From JBBPYR01 sp038199755 (lineage in GTDB: Bacteria > Chloroflexota > Ktedonobacteria > Ktedonobacterales > Ktedonobacteraceae): a stretch of 16,930 nucleotides of DNA. Location: positions 1 through 16,930 of the forward strand of contig JBBPYR010000339.1 of assembly GCA_038199755.1 (NCBI GenBank). The letters run 5' to 3'. Each line of letters begins with the position of its first letter. Position 1 is the first letter of the stretch. The notes under the pieces were generated by a model. That model made no database searches. It had not been told where the DNA came from and saw nothing but the letters and a program-made list of their open reading frames with translations. The position numbers and the translations under genes are program-made. Positions 5,725 to 13,683 of this stretch are shown here, one piece after another.

Positions 5725-8700
5725 TTAGGCTTGTATATGCGAGAACACATTTTCCCAGATGCTGCTGCTTGTCTGCGCTATGAGTGTAGTGCCGTCCTGA
5801 CTGACATGAATAGAGGAGATGGGGGTGCCTGTGAGCTTCCAGGCAATATCACCCGTAACGCCGTTCAATGCGTAGAGATACTGCTTTTGACATGCCGCTG
5901 TTGCTGTATTCGCACAACTAACGGCGAAGAGCACACCATGGGTATAGAAGAAGCTATCGCCATTATTACTGTTGGCAGGGGTTGGACCCGGTAGTGTAAA
6001 TGACCAATGTGTGGCACCTGTTTGTGTATTTAGTGCGATGATGGAAGGGGTGCCAGAGGGAGTGGTGGTATGCAGAAGATAAAGCCACGAGCCATCGTCT
6101 GCAACATCCACCTGTTCTATATACCCTAATTGTTTTTGACTCCACAGGTTTTGATGGCTTTGTGTGTCGAATGCCTCTACTTGTCCATCGCCATACACGA
6201 GTAAGACGTGGCCAGCCAAGGCGAAACCCGCCTTTGCTGGAAACATGGCGATCCCCAGACTAGTGAGATGCCATAGTTCATTGCCAGAAGCTAGATCAAG
6301 CGCGTGTATCCCGTCGAGGCGGGTGACGAGTAATGCCTTGGGTGTTGCAAACATCTGCTGCTCTTCTTGTAGGAGCACGGTAGCGGCATCGCTTTGCAAG
6401 GGATGGCGCCAGATAATCTGACCCACGGCACTATCAATAGCATAGATAATGCCATTCACTTGCCAGATAGCGACTCCATGAGCGAGGAGCAGTGCGCCAG
6501 TATCGGGTGCAGGGGCGGATGGAGCGCGCGTAGAGCTGAAGATGCGCCAATCCACCACACCTGTTTGGCGGTTGATGGCAATCAGTTGGCTTGCCTGTTC
6601 GCTAGAATGCTGTGTTGTGGTCAATGGCGTACTTGCAATATAGAGATCGTTGCTATCGGCTCCTACCACTGCACCTTGTTGTTGCGCTGTTGGGGGGATA
6701 GAGGGGATGGGGGAAAGCACAAGTCGCTGCCAGATGATGTCTCCGTTTGTTTGGTCAAAGAGATAGAGCGAGAGCATGTGATCAATGGGGTGCTGATAGG
6801 CAGTGTCGTCGGGGGCGAACTGATATGGGCGCGTGGCAGAACCGCTCAGCGTGACGAGAATGGTACCTGCTGAAGATGAGGGGATGGGGGCAATCGGTAT
6901 AGCGAATGTTCCTTCGCTGGCAAAGGTTTGCCACATGATATCGCCACTAGCATCGAGTGCTTGAAGCCGCGTCAGTGGGCTGCCAGTGCTATCATTACTG
7001 ACGATGACGCTGCCGTGAGCATTTGCCAGCAGTGGCTGCGCAGATTGGGTAATGGTATGTTGCCATTTGATAGCACCGTTTTGCGTGGATAGCTGATACA
7101 CATTTTCTTGTGATTGATTGAGGCGTACATAGCTGAGAATACCTGTCGCGATGCAGACGAGCAATAAGAATGTATTCACCCATACACGCACTCTTCCTGT
7201 TTTGTTGTCCCTTGTAGTTGCGGGTGGCTGTTTGTAATGACGATGAGGGCTATTTTGCGCAGATTGCAGAGATGATTCCGCTGGTAGAAAGGTACGAGCG
7301 AATATTTCGTACCATGCGGGAAGCCAGAGAAAGTAAAGTATCGCTAGGCTCAGCAACATGGTTATGAGAAGCAGAAGACGCCATGGTGAAATTATCCAAA
7401 GCAAGTCAGTGCTATTGCTCAATGTCCTAAAGAGGAGCAGAGTGCCATCGCTCGTCGCAAACAGAGAGGTGGTGGTTGGTGTCGTGTTTCTGAGTGTGGT
7501 GAGCCAGTGCGTTGAGCCGTTGTTGGCATCGAACGCCGTTATCTGCTGACTGTCCGCACTGATTTGTTGTTGGAGCAGCACAAGGTGATGGGTGGTATCA
7601 AATTGTGGTGACAAGATGCGCCCGGCATCCGCGCTAATGAAGCTATTCCCCACACGTTTTGCCCATACCTGGGTGCCTGTGCGAGCATCAACGGCATAGA
7701 GCCAGACCTGCTCTTGTATCTGTGGCATGGTCCATACAATTCCGGTTGTGTAGATGAGGGCTGTGGTTGTGTTGCTGCTATCTGTTGTCGCTTGGTATAA
7801 CTCAGGGGCGGTCAACGTGTCGCTCACCAGACCTTTGAAGGTCCACACGGTCCGTCCTGTGTTTGCGTCCAAGGCGACTAGGCCCAGCGTTCCTGCCGCG
7901 ATGAGAAGCGTTGATTGCCCTTTATGTACCAGTAATAAGGTACGTGAGGGATAGGGTTGTTGCCAGCGCAATGTTCCATCGCTAGTATTCAATGCATAAA
8001 TGTAGTGATCGCTGGCAATGTACAGCATGTTTTCCGAAAGTAGAAACGGGGGTGTATAGTTCAGGCTATCATCAAGGGTTTGCACCCAATTCGTCCGACC
8101 GCTTTGTACATCATAGGCGACGACCTGTGATTGTGCAAGCGACTTGATGGTATAGAGCATGTGCGTATTGCTCACCGCTTGAAAGCGATGAACGCCACGT
8201 GTTGGTTGATCGCTGGGAGCTGTCCAGAGCAGATGGCCGTCCACAGTACGAAGCTGGATTGTTTGTGCTGTATTAATGAGTACTTGCCCGGTGGGAGTGA
8301 GTTGTACTGACCCGTGTGTGAGTGGTGCAGAAAATTGTGCTTGCTCAGTCCACTGTCCATTGTGAGCGTGGAAGACGATCAAGTGCTGTGTGCCAGCTGG
8401 GTTGGAGGTGGTTTTATTGTGGAGAGCCACAGCAATTGAAGAAGATTGATCTACTGATGTGGTAAGTGATGGATTGTCCTGATAGCTGGCGACATCTTGT
8501 TGAGTGCTGAGCTTGCCCGTACGCGGATCAAGCGTTGTGAGAAGGAGATGCGTAGCAGCAAGGTCGCGCCAGAGTAGTGCTATGCTGGTGAGGAGTAGCA
8601 TGAAACATACAGCCCTGAGCATCCAACGCCAAAGGGATGAGCGTTGGGGACGCGCCATACTCCCTATGCCTGGGCGCGATTGGTCCTCAGTTGTGTCCAC

Positions 8701-9456
8701 GATGGGCGTGATAGGAATGGCTTGATCGACCATAGCAGGTGTTGTCGGTAATATTTCCTGGTCTGGGATAGCGATCTCTTGCGGACGTGGCGTGTTCAGG
8801 ATGGCTGTTGTCCGCTCTTGCAAGGCTATGACAATATCATATGTTTCACTTGTTACAGATGTTTCACTTGTTACAGATGTTTCGATTTCTAACGCTTCGT
8901 GGTGTGCCATGTTTAGCATAGATACGTCTATCTCTTGCTCAATGGAAGTTTCCACAGGTGGCTGATGTGCGGAGGCGGACTGAACGGCTTGTACTTTGTA
9001 CAATATGATTGTTGCCAATTCTGCCACTGCATAGTTTACGGTCGCTGCAAGTACCGCCGCGACGGTGGCAATTATTTCTGCTCGCTCGCTTGTGGCAGGC
9101 TCTGGTGTTTGCTCTTGAGCGCTGAAGGTAGGCTGCTCTTGTTCTTGGGTCATATCTACTTTATCGGCATTTTGCTCTGGAAATGAGCCTTTTTCCTGCC
9201 CATCCACTACGAGTGGCTTTGTTTGTGCGGGCCTTTTCGTGGTTGTTTGGAGGCCCATTTCATTATCCGCATCCTCATCATCGTCTATGACCAGTTCTTG
9301 CGTGCCGTTAGGTGTAGCTGTAGGAGATGGGGGGGATGCGGGCGCGGGCAGCGTAGCCGAAGGTGCAGAAGGTGGACGTAATGCAGAAACCTTGAAGGTA
9401 TCATCCTGTAGGACATCATGCTCTTCTCTATATGACTGCTGCGTATGTTCTGGCAT
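5725..9456 (-). CDS. Large membrane protein with two PQQ-type beta-propellers
   Basis: This encodes a 1243-residue protein. Residues 1-275 are Pro/Thr/Gln/Glu-rich and low-complexity, apart from a hydrophobic helix near 126-157. Membrane segments follow at about 277-297, 689-712 and 755-777. Basic residues before the first (RPQRSSLWRW) and between the second and third (RHYKQPPATTRDNK) place the N-terminus and the 713-754 loop inside the cell. This leaves two propellers outside, at about 300-688 and 778-1243. Each is built of PQQ-like blades with the pattern hhAhDxxTGxxxW, for example LVALDANTGRTVW (526-538), LYAVDARTGTQVW (586-598), IYAIDSAVGQIIW (1004-1016) and LYALNGVTGDIAW (1194-1206); I count about 7-8 blades in the first and 8-9 in the second. 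Such repeats occur in quinoprotein dehydrogenases and in BamB-type scaffolds. I see no cytochrome motif, so an extracellular binding or sensing role is more likely. Function unknown. Confidence 0.88.
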   Translation of the reverse strand: MPEHTQQSYREEHDVLQDDTFKVSALRPPSAPSATLPAPASPPSPTATPNGTQELVIDDDEDADNEMGLQTTTKRPAQTKPLVVDGQEKGSFPEQNADKVDMTQEQEQPTFSAQEQTPEPATSERAEIIATVAAVLAATVNYAVAELATIILYKVQAVQSASAHQPPVETSIEQEIDVSMLNMAHHEALEIETSVTSETSVTSETYDIVIALQERTTAILNTPRPQEIAIPDQEILPTTPAMVDQAIPITPIVDTTEDQSRPGIGSMARPQRSSLWRWMLRAVCFMLLLTSIALLWRDLAATHLLLTTLDPRTGKLSTQQDVASYQDNPSLTTSVDQSSSIAVALHNKTTSNPAGTQHLIVFHAHNGQWTEQAQFSAPLTHGSVQLTPTGQVLINTAQTIQLRTVDGHLLWTAPSDQPTRGVHRFQAVSNTHMLYTIKSLAQSQVVAYDVQSGRTNWVQTLDDSLNYTPPFLLSENMLYIASDHYIYALNTSDGTLRWQQPYPSRTLLLVHKGQSTLLIAAGTLGLVALDANTGRTVWTFKGLVSDTLTAPELYQATTDSSNTTTALIYTTGIVWTMPQIQEQVWLYAVDARTGTQVWAKRVGNSFISADAGRILSPQFDTTHHLVLLQQQISADSQQITAFDANNGSTHWLTTLRNTTPTTTSLFATSDGTLLLFRTLSNSTDLLWIISPWRLLLLITMLLSLAILYFLWLPAWYEIFARTFLPAESSLQSAQNSPHRHYKQPPATTRDNKTGRVRVWVNTFLLLVCIATGILSYVRLNQSQENVYQLSTQNGAIKWQHTITQSAQPLLANAHGSVIVSNDSTGSPLTRLQALDASGDIMWQTFASEGTFAIPIAPIPSSSAGTILVTLSGSATRPYQFAPDDTAYQHPIDHMLSLYLFDQTNGDIIWQRLVLSPIPSIPPTAQQQGAVVGADSNDLYIASTPLTTTQHSSEQASQLIAINRQTGVVDWRIFSSTRAPSAPAPDTGALLLAHGVAIWQVNGIIYAIDSAVGQIIWRHPLQSDAATVLLQEEQQMFATPKALLVTRLDGIHALDLASGNELWHLTSLGIAMFPAKAGFALAGHVLLVYGDGQVEAFDTQSHQNLWSQKQLGYIEQVDVADDGSWLYLLHTTTPSGTPSIIALNTQTGATHWSFTLPGPTPANSNNGDSFFYTHGVLFAVSCANTATAACQKQYLYALNGVTGDIAWKLTGTPISSIHVSQDGTTLIAQTSSSIWENVFSHIQA
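8841..8883. repeat. 18-bp tandem repeat inside the double-propeller gene
   Basis: Two exact 18-base copies (8841-8858 and 8859-8876, unit ATGTTTCACTTGTTACAG) are followed by 7 bases of a third. On the coding strand they give the repeated hexapeptide SVTSET in the disordered N-terminal region. The unit is a multiple of three, so copy-number change would keep the frame. Confidence 0.9.
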
Positions 9457-9501
9457 AGCTGGTTTTTCTCTTCTTCTCCGTGATATTGTTCTGTTCTATT
9501 C

Positions 9502-9510
9502 ACTATAACA
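9502..9510 (-). promoter_or_regulatory. Extended -10 promoter of the double-propeller gene
   Basis: On the minus strand TGTTATAGT is an extended -10 element (TGN plus TATAGT, 5 of 6 matches). It lies 46 bases before the start codon at 9456 and implies a leader of about 40 bases. The -35 region is weak, as is common for extended -10 promoters. Confidence 0.4.
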
Positions 9511-9534
9511 AATGCATACGTAAGAGAAAAGAAG

Positions 9535-9562
9535 TTGACAGAAACCTGCATGATAGTACTAT
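9535..9562 (+). promoter_or_regulatory. Promoter of the LysR-CoA catabolic operon
   Basis: A perfect TTGACA (9535-9540) is followed after 16 bases by TACTAT (9557-9562, 4 of 6 matches). Transcription would start near 9570, about 45 bases before the LysR start codon. It stands back to back with the promoter of the double-propeller gene. Confidence 0.5.
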
Positions 9563-9614
9563 ATACTAAGCAATAGGTGAACTGTAGTGTCATTGCTTCT
9601 GCGAAGGGGACTGC

Positions 9615-10532
9615 ATGCGAACAATCAATCTGCATCAACTCGCAACCTTTCAGGTGGTAGCGAAGCATTCTAGCTATGTGCGTGCTGCCGAGGAATTGCA
9701 CTTTAGCCAGCCCGCGGTTTCTGCACAGATACGCCTGTTAGAAGATGCGATGGGCGTCAAATTATTCGACAAAATTGGACGTAAGACGCATCTCACGCGT
9801 GCTGGCGAGGAATTATACCTGTATAGCCAAAAAATCTTTACGCTTATCGATGAAACCTTGGAAACGATGGATGCCCTCTCTAGCCCTCACTCAGGTCGTT
9901 TAAGTGTGGGTGCAGATACCACGGTAGGGACGTATGTTATTCCGAACCTGTTGGGCAAGTTTCGCCAGATGTATCCCAAGGTGGAGATTACGTTGGAGGT
10001 GATTAATCCAACGCCCCTGGTGGAGGAGTTGGTGAATAATCGTATTGATATGGCAATTATGAGCAAGCTTCCCCCTGATATGCCAGTGTTTTCCGCTCCC
10101 TTTGCCCACAATGAATTGGTGCTGGTAGCACCTCCCACACATCGTCTAGCTGGATGTGAACGTGCTCCCTTTGAAGAACTGGCCCGCGAACATTTTCTGA
10201 TGCGTGAGATGGGGTCGGGTACGCGTAAAGCATTGGAAGATGCCTTTCATGCTGCAGGTTTTCCGCTTCAGATGAGCATGCAGGTGGGAAATAATAGTGC
10301 CATCAAGCAGGGGGTCGCAGCTGGTCTGGGCATTGCGCTGATTTCGCGTGTGGCCCTCGATATGGAGCTAGAGACGCATCGCCTGGTGATTTTGGATGTG
10401 GAAGGCTTCCCACTGATGCGTCAATGGTTGCTGGTGCATCTGAAGGAAAAGAATCTGTCGGCCACTGCGAAGGCGTTCAAATTCTTCTTGCTACAACATA
10501 CGAGTCTGCTGTCGCTTAGCAGCAAGTTTTGA
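9615..10532 (+). CDS. LysR-family transcriptional regulator
   Basis: This encodes a 305-residue LysR-type regulator. The N-terminal winged helix-turn-helix spans about 5-65, with the pattern FQVVAKHSSYVRAAEELHFS, then QPAVSAQIRLLE and LTRAGEEL. The effector-binding domain runs from about 92 to 295 in the usual two-lobed form. The N-terminus most resembles the CbbR/CysB-like branch. AAGGGGA stands 4 bases before the ATG. Most LysR regulators face the operon they control, but here the gene is codirectional with it: the acyl-CoA dehydrogenase starts only 27 bases after its stop, so regulator and enzymes probably form one transcript. The inducer is probably an intermediate of the pathway encoded downstream, which is inferred from position only. 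Confidence 0.93.
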   Translation: MRTINLHQLATFQVVAKHSSYVRAAEELHFSQPAVSAQIRLLEDAMGVKLFDKIGRKTHLTRAGEELYLYSQKIFTLIDETLETMDALSSPHSGRLSVGADTTVGTYVIPNLLGKFRQMYPKVEITLEVINPTPLVEELVNNRIDMAIMSKLPPDMPVFSAPFAHNELVLVAPPTHRLAGCERAPFEELAREHFLMREMGSGTRKALEDAFHAAGFPLQMSMQVGNNSAIKQGVAAGLGIALISRVALDMELETHRLVILDVEGFPLMRQWLLVHLKEKNLSATAKAFKFFLLQHTSLLSLSSKF

Positions 10533-10559
10533 ATTGTGTAAAAGGAAAGACGGTTTGCC

Positions 10560-11711
10560 ATGACTTCCGATGCTGAAAGACAACTGGTGGTCGCTGAGGT
10601 GCGACGTTTTGTGGACCGCGAGGTGATTCCTGTCGCTCATGAGTTGGAGCAGAAGGATCACTATCCAACTGAACTGATTGAAAAGCTCAAGGCAGTGGGA
10701 GTGTTTGGCGCGACGATTCCAGAGGCATATGGCGGGCTGGGCTTTGATTTTGTGACGTATGTGCAGGTGGTCGAGGAGTTGTCACGTGGCTGGATGAGCC
10801 TGAGCGGAATTGTCAATACGCACGTGCTGGTGGCATATATGATTGCCGCACATGGGAACGAGGAGCAGCGACTCTCTTTTTTACCACGTATGGCCGAGGG
10901 CGATAAGCGTGGCGGCTTGTGTCTCTCAGAGGCCAACGCGGGTAGTGATGTGCAAGCAATTACGATGACCGCGACACGTGAGGGTGATGATTATGTCCTC
11001 AACGGGTCCAAACTATGGGTGACGAATGGGGTCAATGCCAGCATTTTTGCGGTGCTGGCCCGCACGGACCCCCAGGCGCATCCGCCCTATCGCGGCATGA
11101 GCATCTTTCTTGTCGAGAAGGGAACGGCGGGATTGAGTGTTGGGCGTATCTTTGATAAGCTTGGCTATAAGGGCGTGGACACGGCGGAACTGCTGTTTGA
11201 GCAGGTGCGTATTCCTGCTACTTGTTTGCTGGGAGGTAAAGAGGGCGAGGGCTTCAAACATGCAATGAGCGGCCTGGAGGTTGGGCGTATCAATGTGGCG
11301 GCGCGTGCCGTGGGCATTGCCCAGGCTGCCTTCAATGATTCCATCAAGTACGCGCAGCAGCGTGTGACCTTCGGGAAAGCCATCGCGCAACACCAAGCGA
11401 TTCAGTTGAAGCTGGCGGATATGGCGACAAAGATCGAAGCGGCTCGTCTTTTGCTACAGAAGGCGGCGCAGAAAAAGGATAGCGGCGAACGTTGTGATCT
11501 GGAGGCGGGCATGGCGAAACTGTTTGCTTCGGAGATGTGCCAGGAGGTGACATTAGACGCTTTGCGCATTCACGGCGGTTTCGGCTATACCAAAGAGTTT
11601 AATGTAGAACGCTATTATCGCGACGCGCCTTTTATGCTCGTGGGTGAAGGGACCAGCGAAATACAACGTCTGATCATTGCGCGTCAATTGTTGGAGAAAT
11701 ACAAGCTGTAG
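10560..11711 (+). CDS. Acyl-CoA dehydrogenase
   Basis: This encodes a 383-residue FAD-dependent acyl-CoA dehydrogenase that forms a 2,3-double bond in a CoA thioester and passes electrons to electron-transfer flavoprotein. The family landmarks are CLSEANAGSD (121-130), WVTNG (153-157), RVTFGKAIAQHQAIQ in the C-terminal helical domain and RIHGGFGYTKEF. The catalytic base is Glu363 in GEGTSEIQRLI, the position used by short- and medium-chain and short/branched-chain enzymes rather than the alternative site of isovaleryl-CoA dehydrogenase. The length is typical. The ribosome site (AAGGA, 10542-10546) is rather far, 13 bases from the ATG. Gene order (dehydrogenase, MaoC, CitE-like) parallels mycobacterial fadE19-Rv2499c-Rv2498c and suggests a short branched or dicarboxylic acyl-CoA substrate. 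Confidence 0.92.
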   Translation: MTSDAERQLVVAEVRRFVDREVIPVAHELEQKDHYPTELIEKLKAVGVFGATIPEAYGGLGFDFVTYVQVVEELSRGWMSLSGIVNTHVLVAYMIAAHGNEEQRLSFLPRMAEGDKRGGLCLSEANAGSDVQAITMTATREGDDYVLNGSKLWVTNGVNASIFAVLARTDPQAHPPYRGMSIFLVEKGTAGLSVGRIFDKLGYKGVDTAELLFEQVRIPATCLLGGKEGEGFKHAMSGLEVGRINVAARAVGIAQAAFNDSIKYAQQRVTFGKAIAQHQAIQLKLADMATKIEAARLLLQKAAQKKDSGERCDLEAGMAKLFASEMCQEVTLDALRIHGGFGYTKEFNVERYYRDAPFMLVGEGTSEIQRLIIARQLLEKYKL

Positions 11712-11747
11712 GGATTAGATTTAGCGAGTCCTACGAAGGAGAAAGCA

Positions 11748-12272
11748 ATGCAGTTTGGCCGCACGTTTGAGGAATTTGAGGTGGGCGCAGTCTATAAACA
11801 CTGGCCGGGACGCACCATTACTGAGTATGATGATACGCTCTTTTGCATGTTAACGATGAATCATCATCCGTTGCATATTGATGCCAATTTTGCGGAGGGA
11901 ACACAGTTCAAACAGCGCCTAGTGGTGGGAACGCTGGTCTTTAGCATTGTGCTGGGTATGACGGTTGAGGATGTGAGCGGCAAAGCTATCGCGAATCTGG
12001 AATTTGAGCGGGTCAAGCATATTGGCCCCACCTTTCATGGTGATACTGTTTATGCTGAAACGACGGTGCTGGATAAGCAGTTGTCGCGTAGTAAACCAGA
12101 TAGGGGCATCGTGGTGGTGGAAACGATAGCATACAATCAGCGCGGCGAAACGGTGCTCTCTTTTAAGCGGCGGGTAATGGTGCCGACCGCTGCCTATGAT
12201 GAGCAACAGCAGCGTGAGTGGAACGAAAAGATGGAGCAGATACGGAAAAAAGGGGGAAGAACAGAACTATGA
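11748..12272 (+). CDS. MaoC-family hydratase (possible itaconyl-/mesaconyl-CoA hydratase)
   Basis: This encodes a 174-residue single hot-dog-fold protein of the MaoC family, which adds water to enoyl-CoA thioesters. The hydratase motif region reads LTMNHHPLHIDANFA (35-49): His43 of the catalytic pair is kept, but the usual Asp is Asn38 and the usual Asn is His40. The fold continues with LEFERVKHIGPTFHGDTVYAE. AAGGAG (11736-11741) stands 6 bases before the ATG, and its stop overlaps the next gene's ATG as ATGA. With a CitE-like lyase directly downstream, the likely role is hydration of itaconyl- or mesaconyl-CoA to citramalyl-CoA, as known for Rv2499c and its neighbour in Mycobacterium. The substrate is inferred from gene context. 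Confidence 0.85.
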   Translation: MQFGRTFEEFEVGAVYKHWPGRTITEYDDTLFCMLTMNHHPLHIDANFAEGTQFKQRLVVGTLVFSIVLGMTVEDVSGKAIANLEFERVKHIGPTFHGDTVYAETTVLDKQLSRSKPDRGIVVVETIAYNQRGETVLSFKRRVMVPTAAYDEQQQREWNEKMEQIRKKGGRTEL

Positions 12273-13213
12273 TCAATGGGAACATTATTCCACCGAAGGC
12301 GCAGATGGTGATGGTGCGTGACTTTGTTGTGCGCCGTACAGAATTGACGGTGCCGGGCCATAGCTTAAAGATGATGGCGAAAGCGGCGGCCTCGCAAGCG
12401 GATCAGGTGATGCTTGATCTGGAAGATGCCTGCGCGGTTTCACAGAAGGTTGAGGCGCGTAAAACTGTGGTGGAGGCTCTGACGACGCTGGACTTTGACA
12501 AGAAGATTCGCGCCTTTCGCCCGAATAATATTCGCAGCAAGTTTTTCTATCGTGATCTGATCGAGGTGGTTGAGCAGGCGGGTCCACAGATTGATGTGAT
12601 TGTCATTCCCAAGTGTTATGGCCCGGAAGATATTTTGTTTGTGGATATCTTTCTGACTCAGATTGAGCAGAACATGGGCTTTGAGGTGGGGCGCATTAAG
12701 CTAGAGGTCTTGATTGAGTCCGCTGACGCGGTGTTGCACGCTGAACAGATTGCCAAGTGTTCGCCACGTATGGGTGGCTTAATCTTTGGTCTGGTTGATT
12801 TCGCTGGTGATATCGGTGCCCAGGAGCTAGCGGGCGAGCAGTTCTTTTATTACAACTATGCGAAGGCAAAATGTATTACGGCAGCGCGTGCGGCAGGTAT
12901 CACGGTGGTTGATGGTGTGACGCTGGCAATTCGCGATAACGAGGCGTGTCGGCGCGACTCGCAGATGGCGGCGCGTATGGGCTTTGATGGCAAATGGGCC
13001 ATTCATCCGGCGCAGATCGAGATTATCCACGAAGTGTTTACGCCTACACAAGCAGAGATTGCCAAAGCGAAGCATATCATCGACGAGTATGAGAAGGCTG
13101 ATGTGCAAGGTGGCCTGGGCGCGATTGTGATTGATGATCAGATGATTGATGCGGCAGTGTTACGGGTGGAATGGAAGAAACTGGCAATTGCCCAACGTGC
13201 TGGTCTGTCGTAG
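12269..13213 (+). CDS. CitE-family CoA-ester lyase (possible citramalyl-CoA lyase)
   Basis: This encodes a 314-residue TIM-barrel lyase of the HpcH/HpaI-CitE family, which cleaves beta-hydroxyacyl-CoA esters such as malyl-CoA or citramalyl-CoA in a Mg2+-dependent step. Visible landmarks are RRTELTVPG (22-30), the acidic DLED (50-53), RPNN (84-87), IPK (113-115), metal ligands Glu150 in LIES and Asp181 in FAGDIG, and KWAIHPAQ further on. The start at 12269 overlaps the MaoC stop (ATGA), with GGGGGAAG about 9 bases upstream; a start at 12218 would run 17 codons through the MaoC gene. The likely products are acetyl-CoA and pyruvate. The stop codon (13211-13213) lies inside the palindromic repeat that follows, so the last residues may differ from the ancestral end. 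Confidence 0.88.
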   Translation: MINGNIIPPKAQMVMVRDFVVRRTELTVPGHSLKMMAKAAASQADQVMLDLEDACAVSQKVEARKTVVEALTTLDFDKKIRAFRPNNIRSKFFYRDLIEVVEQAGPQIDVIVIPKCYGPEDILFVDIFLTQIEQNMGFEVGRIKLEVLIESADAVLHAEQIAKCSPRMGGLIFGLVDFAGDIGAQELAGEQFFYYNYAKAKCITAARAAGITVVDGVTLAIRDNEACRRDSQMAARMGFDGKWAIHPAQIEIIHEVFTPTQAEIAKAKHIIDEYEKADVQGGLGAIVIDDQMIDAAVLRVEWKKLAIAQRAGLS

Positions 13214-13295
13214 GGGCGAGATTTATCGCGCCCGGTACCCGTTGGGAAGCCAAATCGCCAACGGGTACGGGGGGCGCGATAAATCTCGCCCCTAC
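13210..13295. repeat. 86-bp palindromic intergenic repeat acting as likely two-way terminator
   Basis: Outer arms of 24 bp (13210-13233 and 13272-13295, beginning GTAGGGGCGAGATTTATCGC) are perfect complements. Inner arms of 11 bp (13235-13245 and 13258-13268, GTACCCGTTGG) close on a 12-base loop, with a 1-versus-3 base bulge between the two stems. It fills the gap between two convergent genes: its first bases form the TAG stop of the lyase gene, and the stop of the minus-strand gene lies one base beyond the other edge. Such REP/MITE-like palindromes are common in Chloroflexota and cyanobacteria. I see no second full copy here; the last bases of the window (GTAGGGCGGG) faintly resemble its edge. 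Confidence 0.9.
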
Positions 13296-13296
13296 A

Positions 13297-13683
13297 TTAT
13301 GCTTCGATTTCGGCGTCTTTGTCGGTTTCGTAGCCCAGGCGATTGATGATGGAAATAGCTGTGGGCAGGTTTTTTTGTTGTACCTGGAAATGTTCCGGAT
13401 GAACGCTGTCCTCTATCTGATAGGAGATGTGTGCCCTCAAGAGTGCGGTACCCACTACTTCGATGTCAATGGGAATGTTGCTGCTGTTACGATAAATCTT
13501 GATCACTTGCCATGATTGCGCGTGTTTATGTGCAAGCTCTTCATCGATACGATGGACGACGCCACTCAATTCGGCAAGTTTGTCAAACGTGATCGAGACT
13601 GTTGAGGAATCGGCAACCTGGAAAATAAATTGTTTGTGCTGATCGTCTACAAGAACGTTTGAAAGGTCGAGATTGTGATTCAT
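13297..13683 (-). CDS. Hypothetical protein, 128 residues
   Basis: I do not recognise this protein. It is soluble in look, with no signal peptide, membrane helix or Cys cluster, and is somewhat acidic at its C-terminus (ETDKDAEIEA). The pattern suggests alternating strands and helices: FIFQVADSSTVSITFDK, then a helix ELSGVVHRIDEELAHKHA, then strands (VIKIYRNSS, IDIEVVGTALLRAHISYQI). GGGGGA about 7 bases before the ATG supports translation, and the frame ends one base from the palindromic repeat. It is convergent with the CoA-lyase operon and divergent from the LysM protein gene. Real gene likely; function unknown. Confidence 0.6.
   Translation of the reverse strand: MNHNLDLSNVLVDDQHKQFIFQVADSSTVSITFDKLAELSGVVHRIDEELAHKHAQSWQVIKIYRNSSNIPIDIEVVGTALLRAHISYQIEDSVHPEHFQVQQKNLPTAISIINRLGYETDKDAEIEA

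Noticed and set aside
9285..9701. Minus-strand 138-codon frame spanning the propeller gene start, both promoters and the LysR start
   Set aside because: It crosses two divergent promoters and overlaps two real genes in other frames; the Cys/His-rich C-terminal composition looks random.
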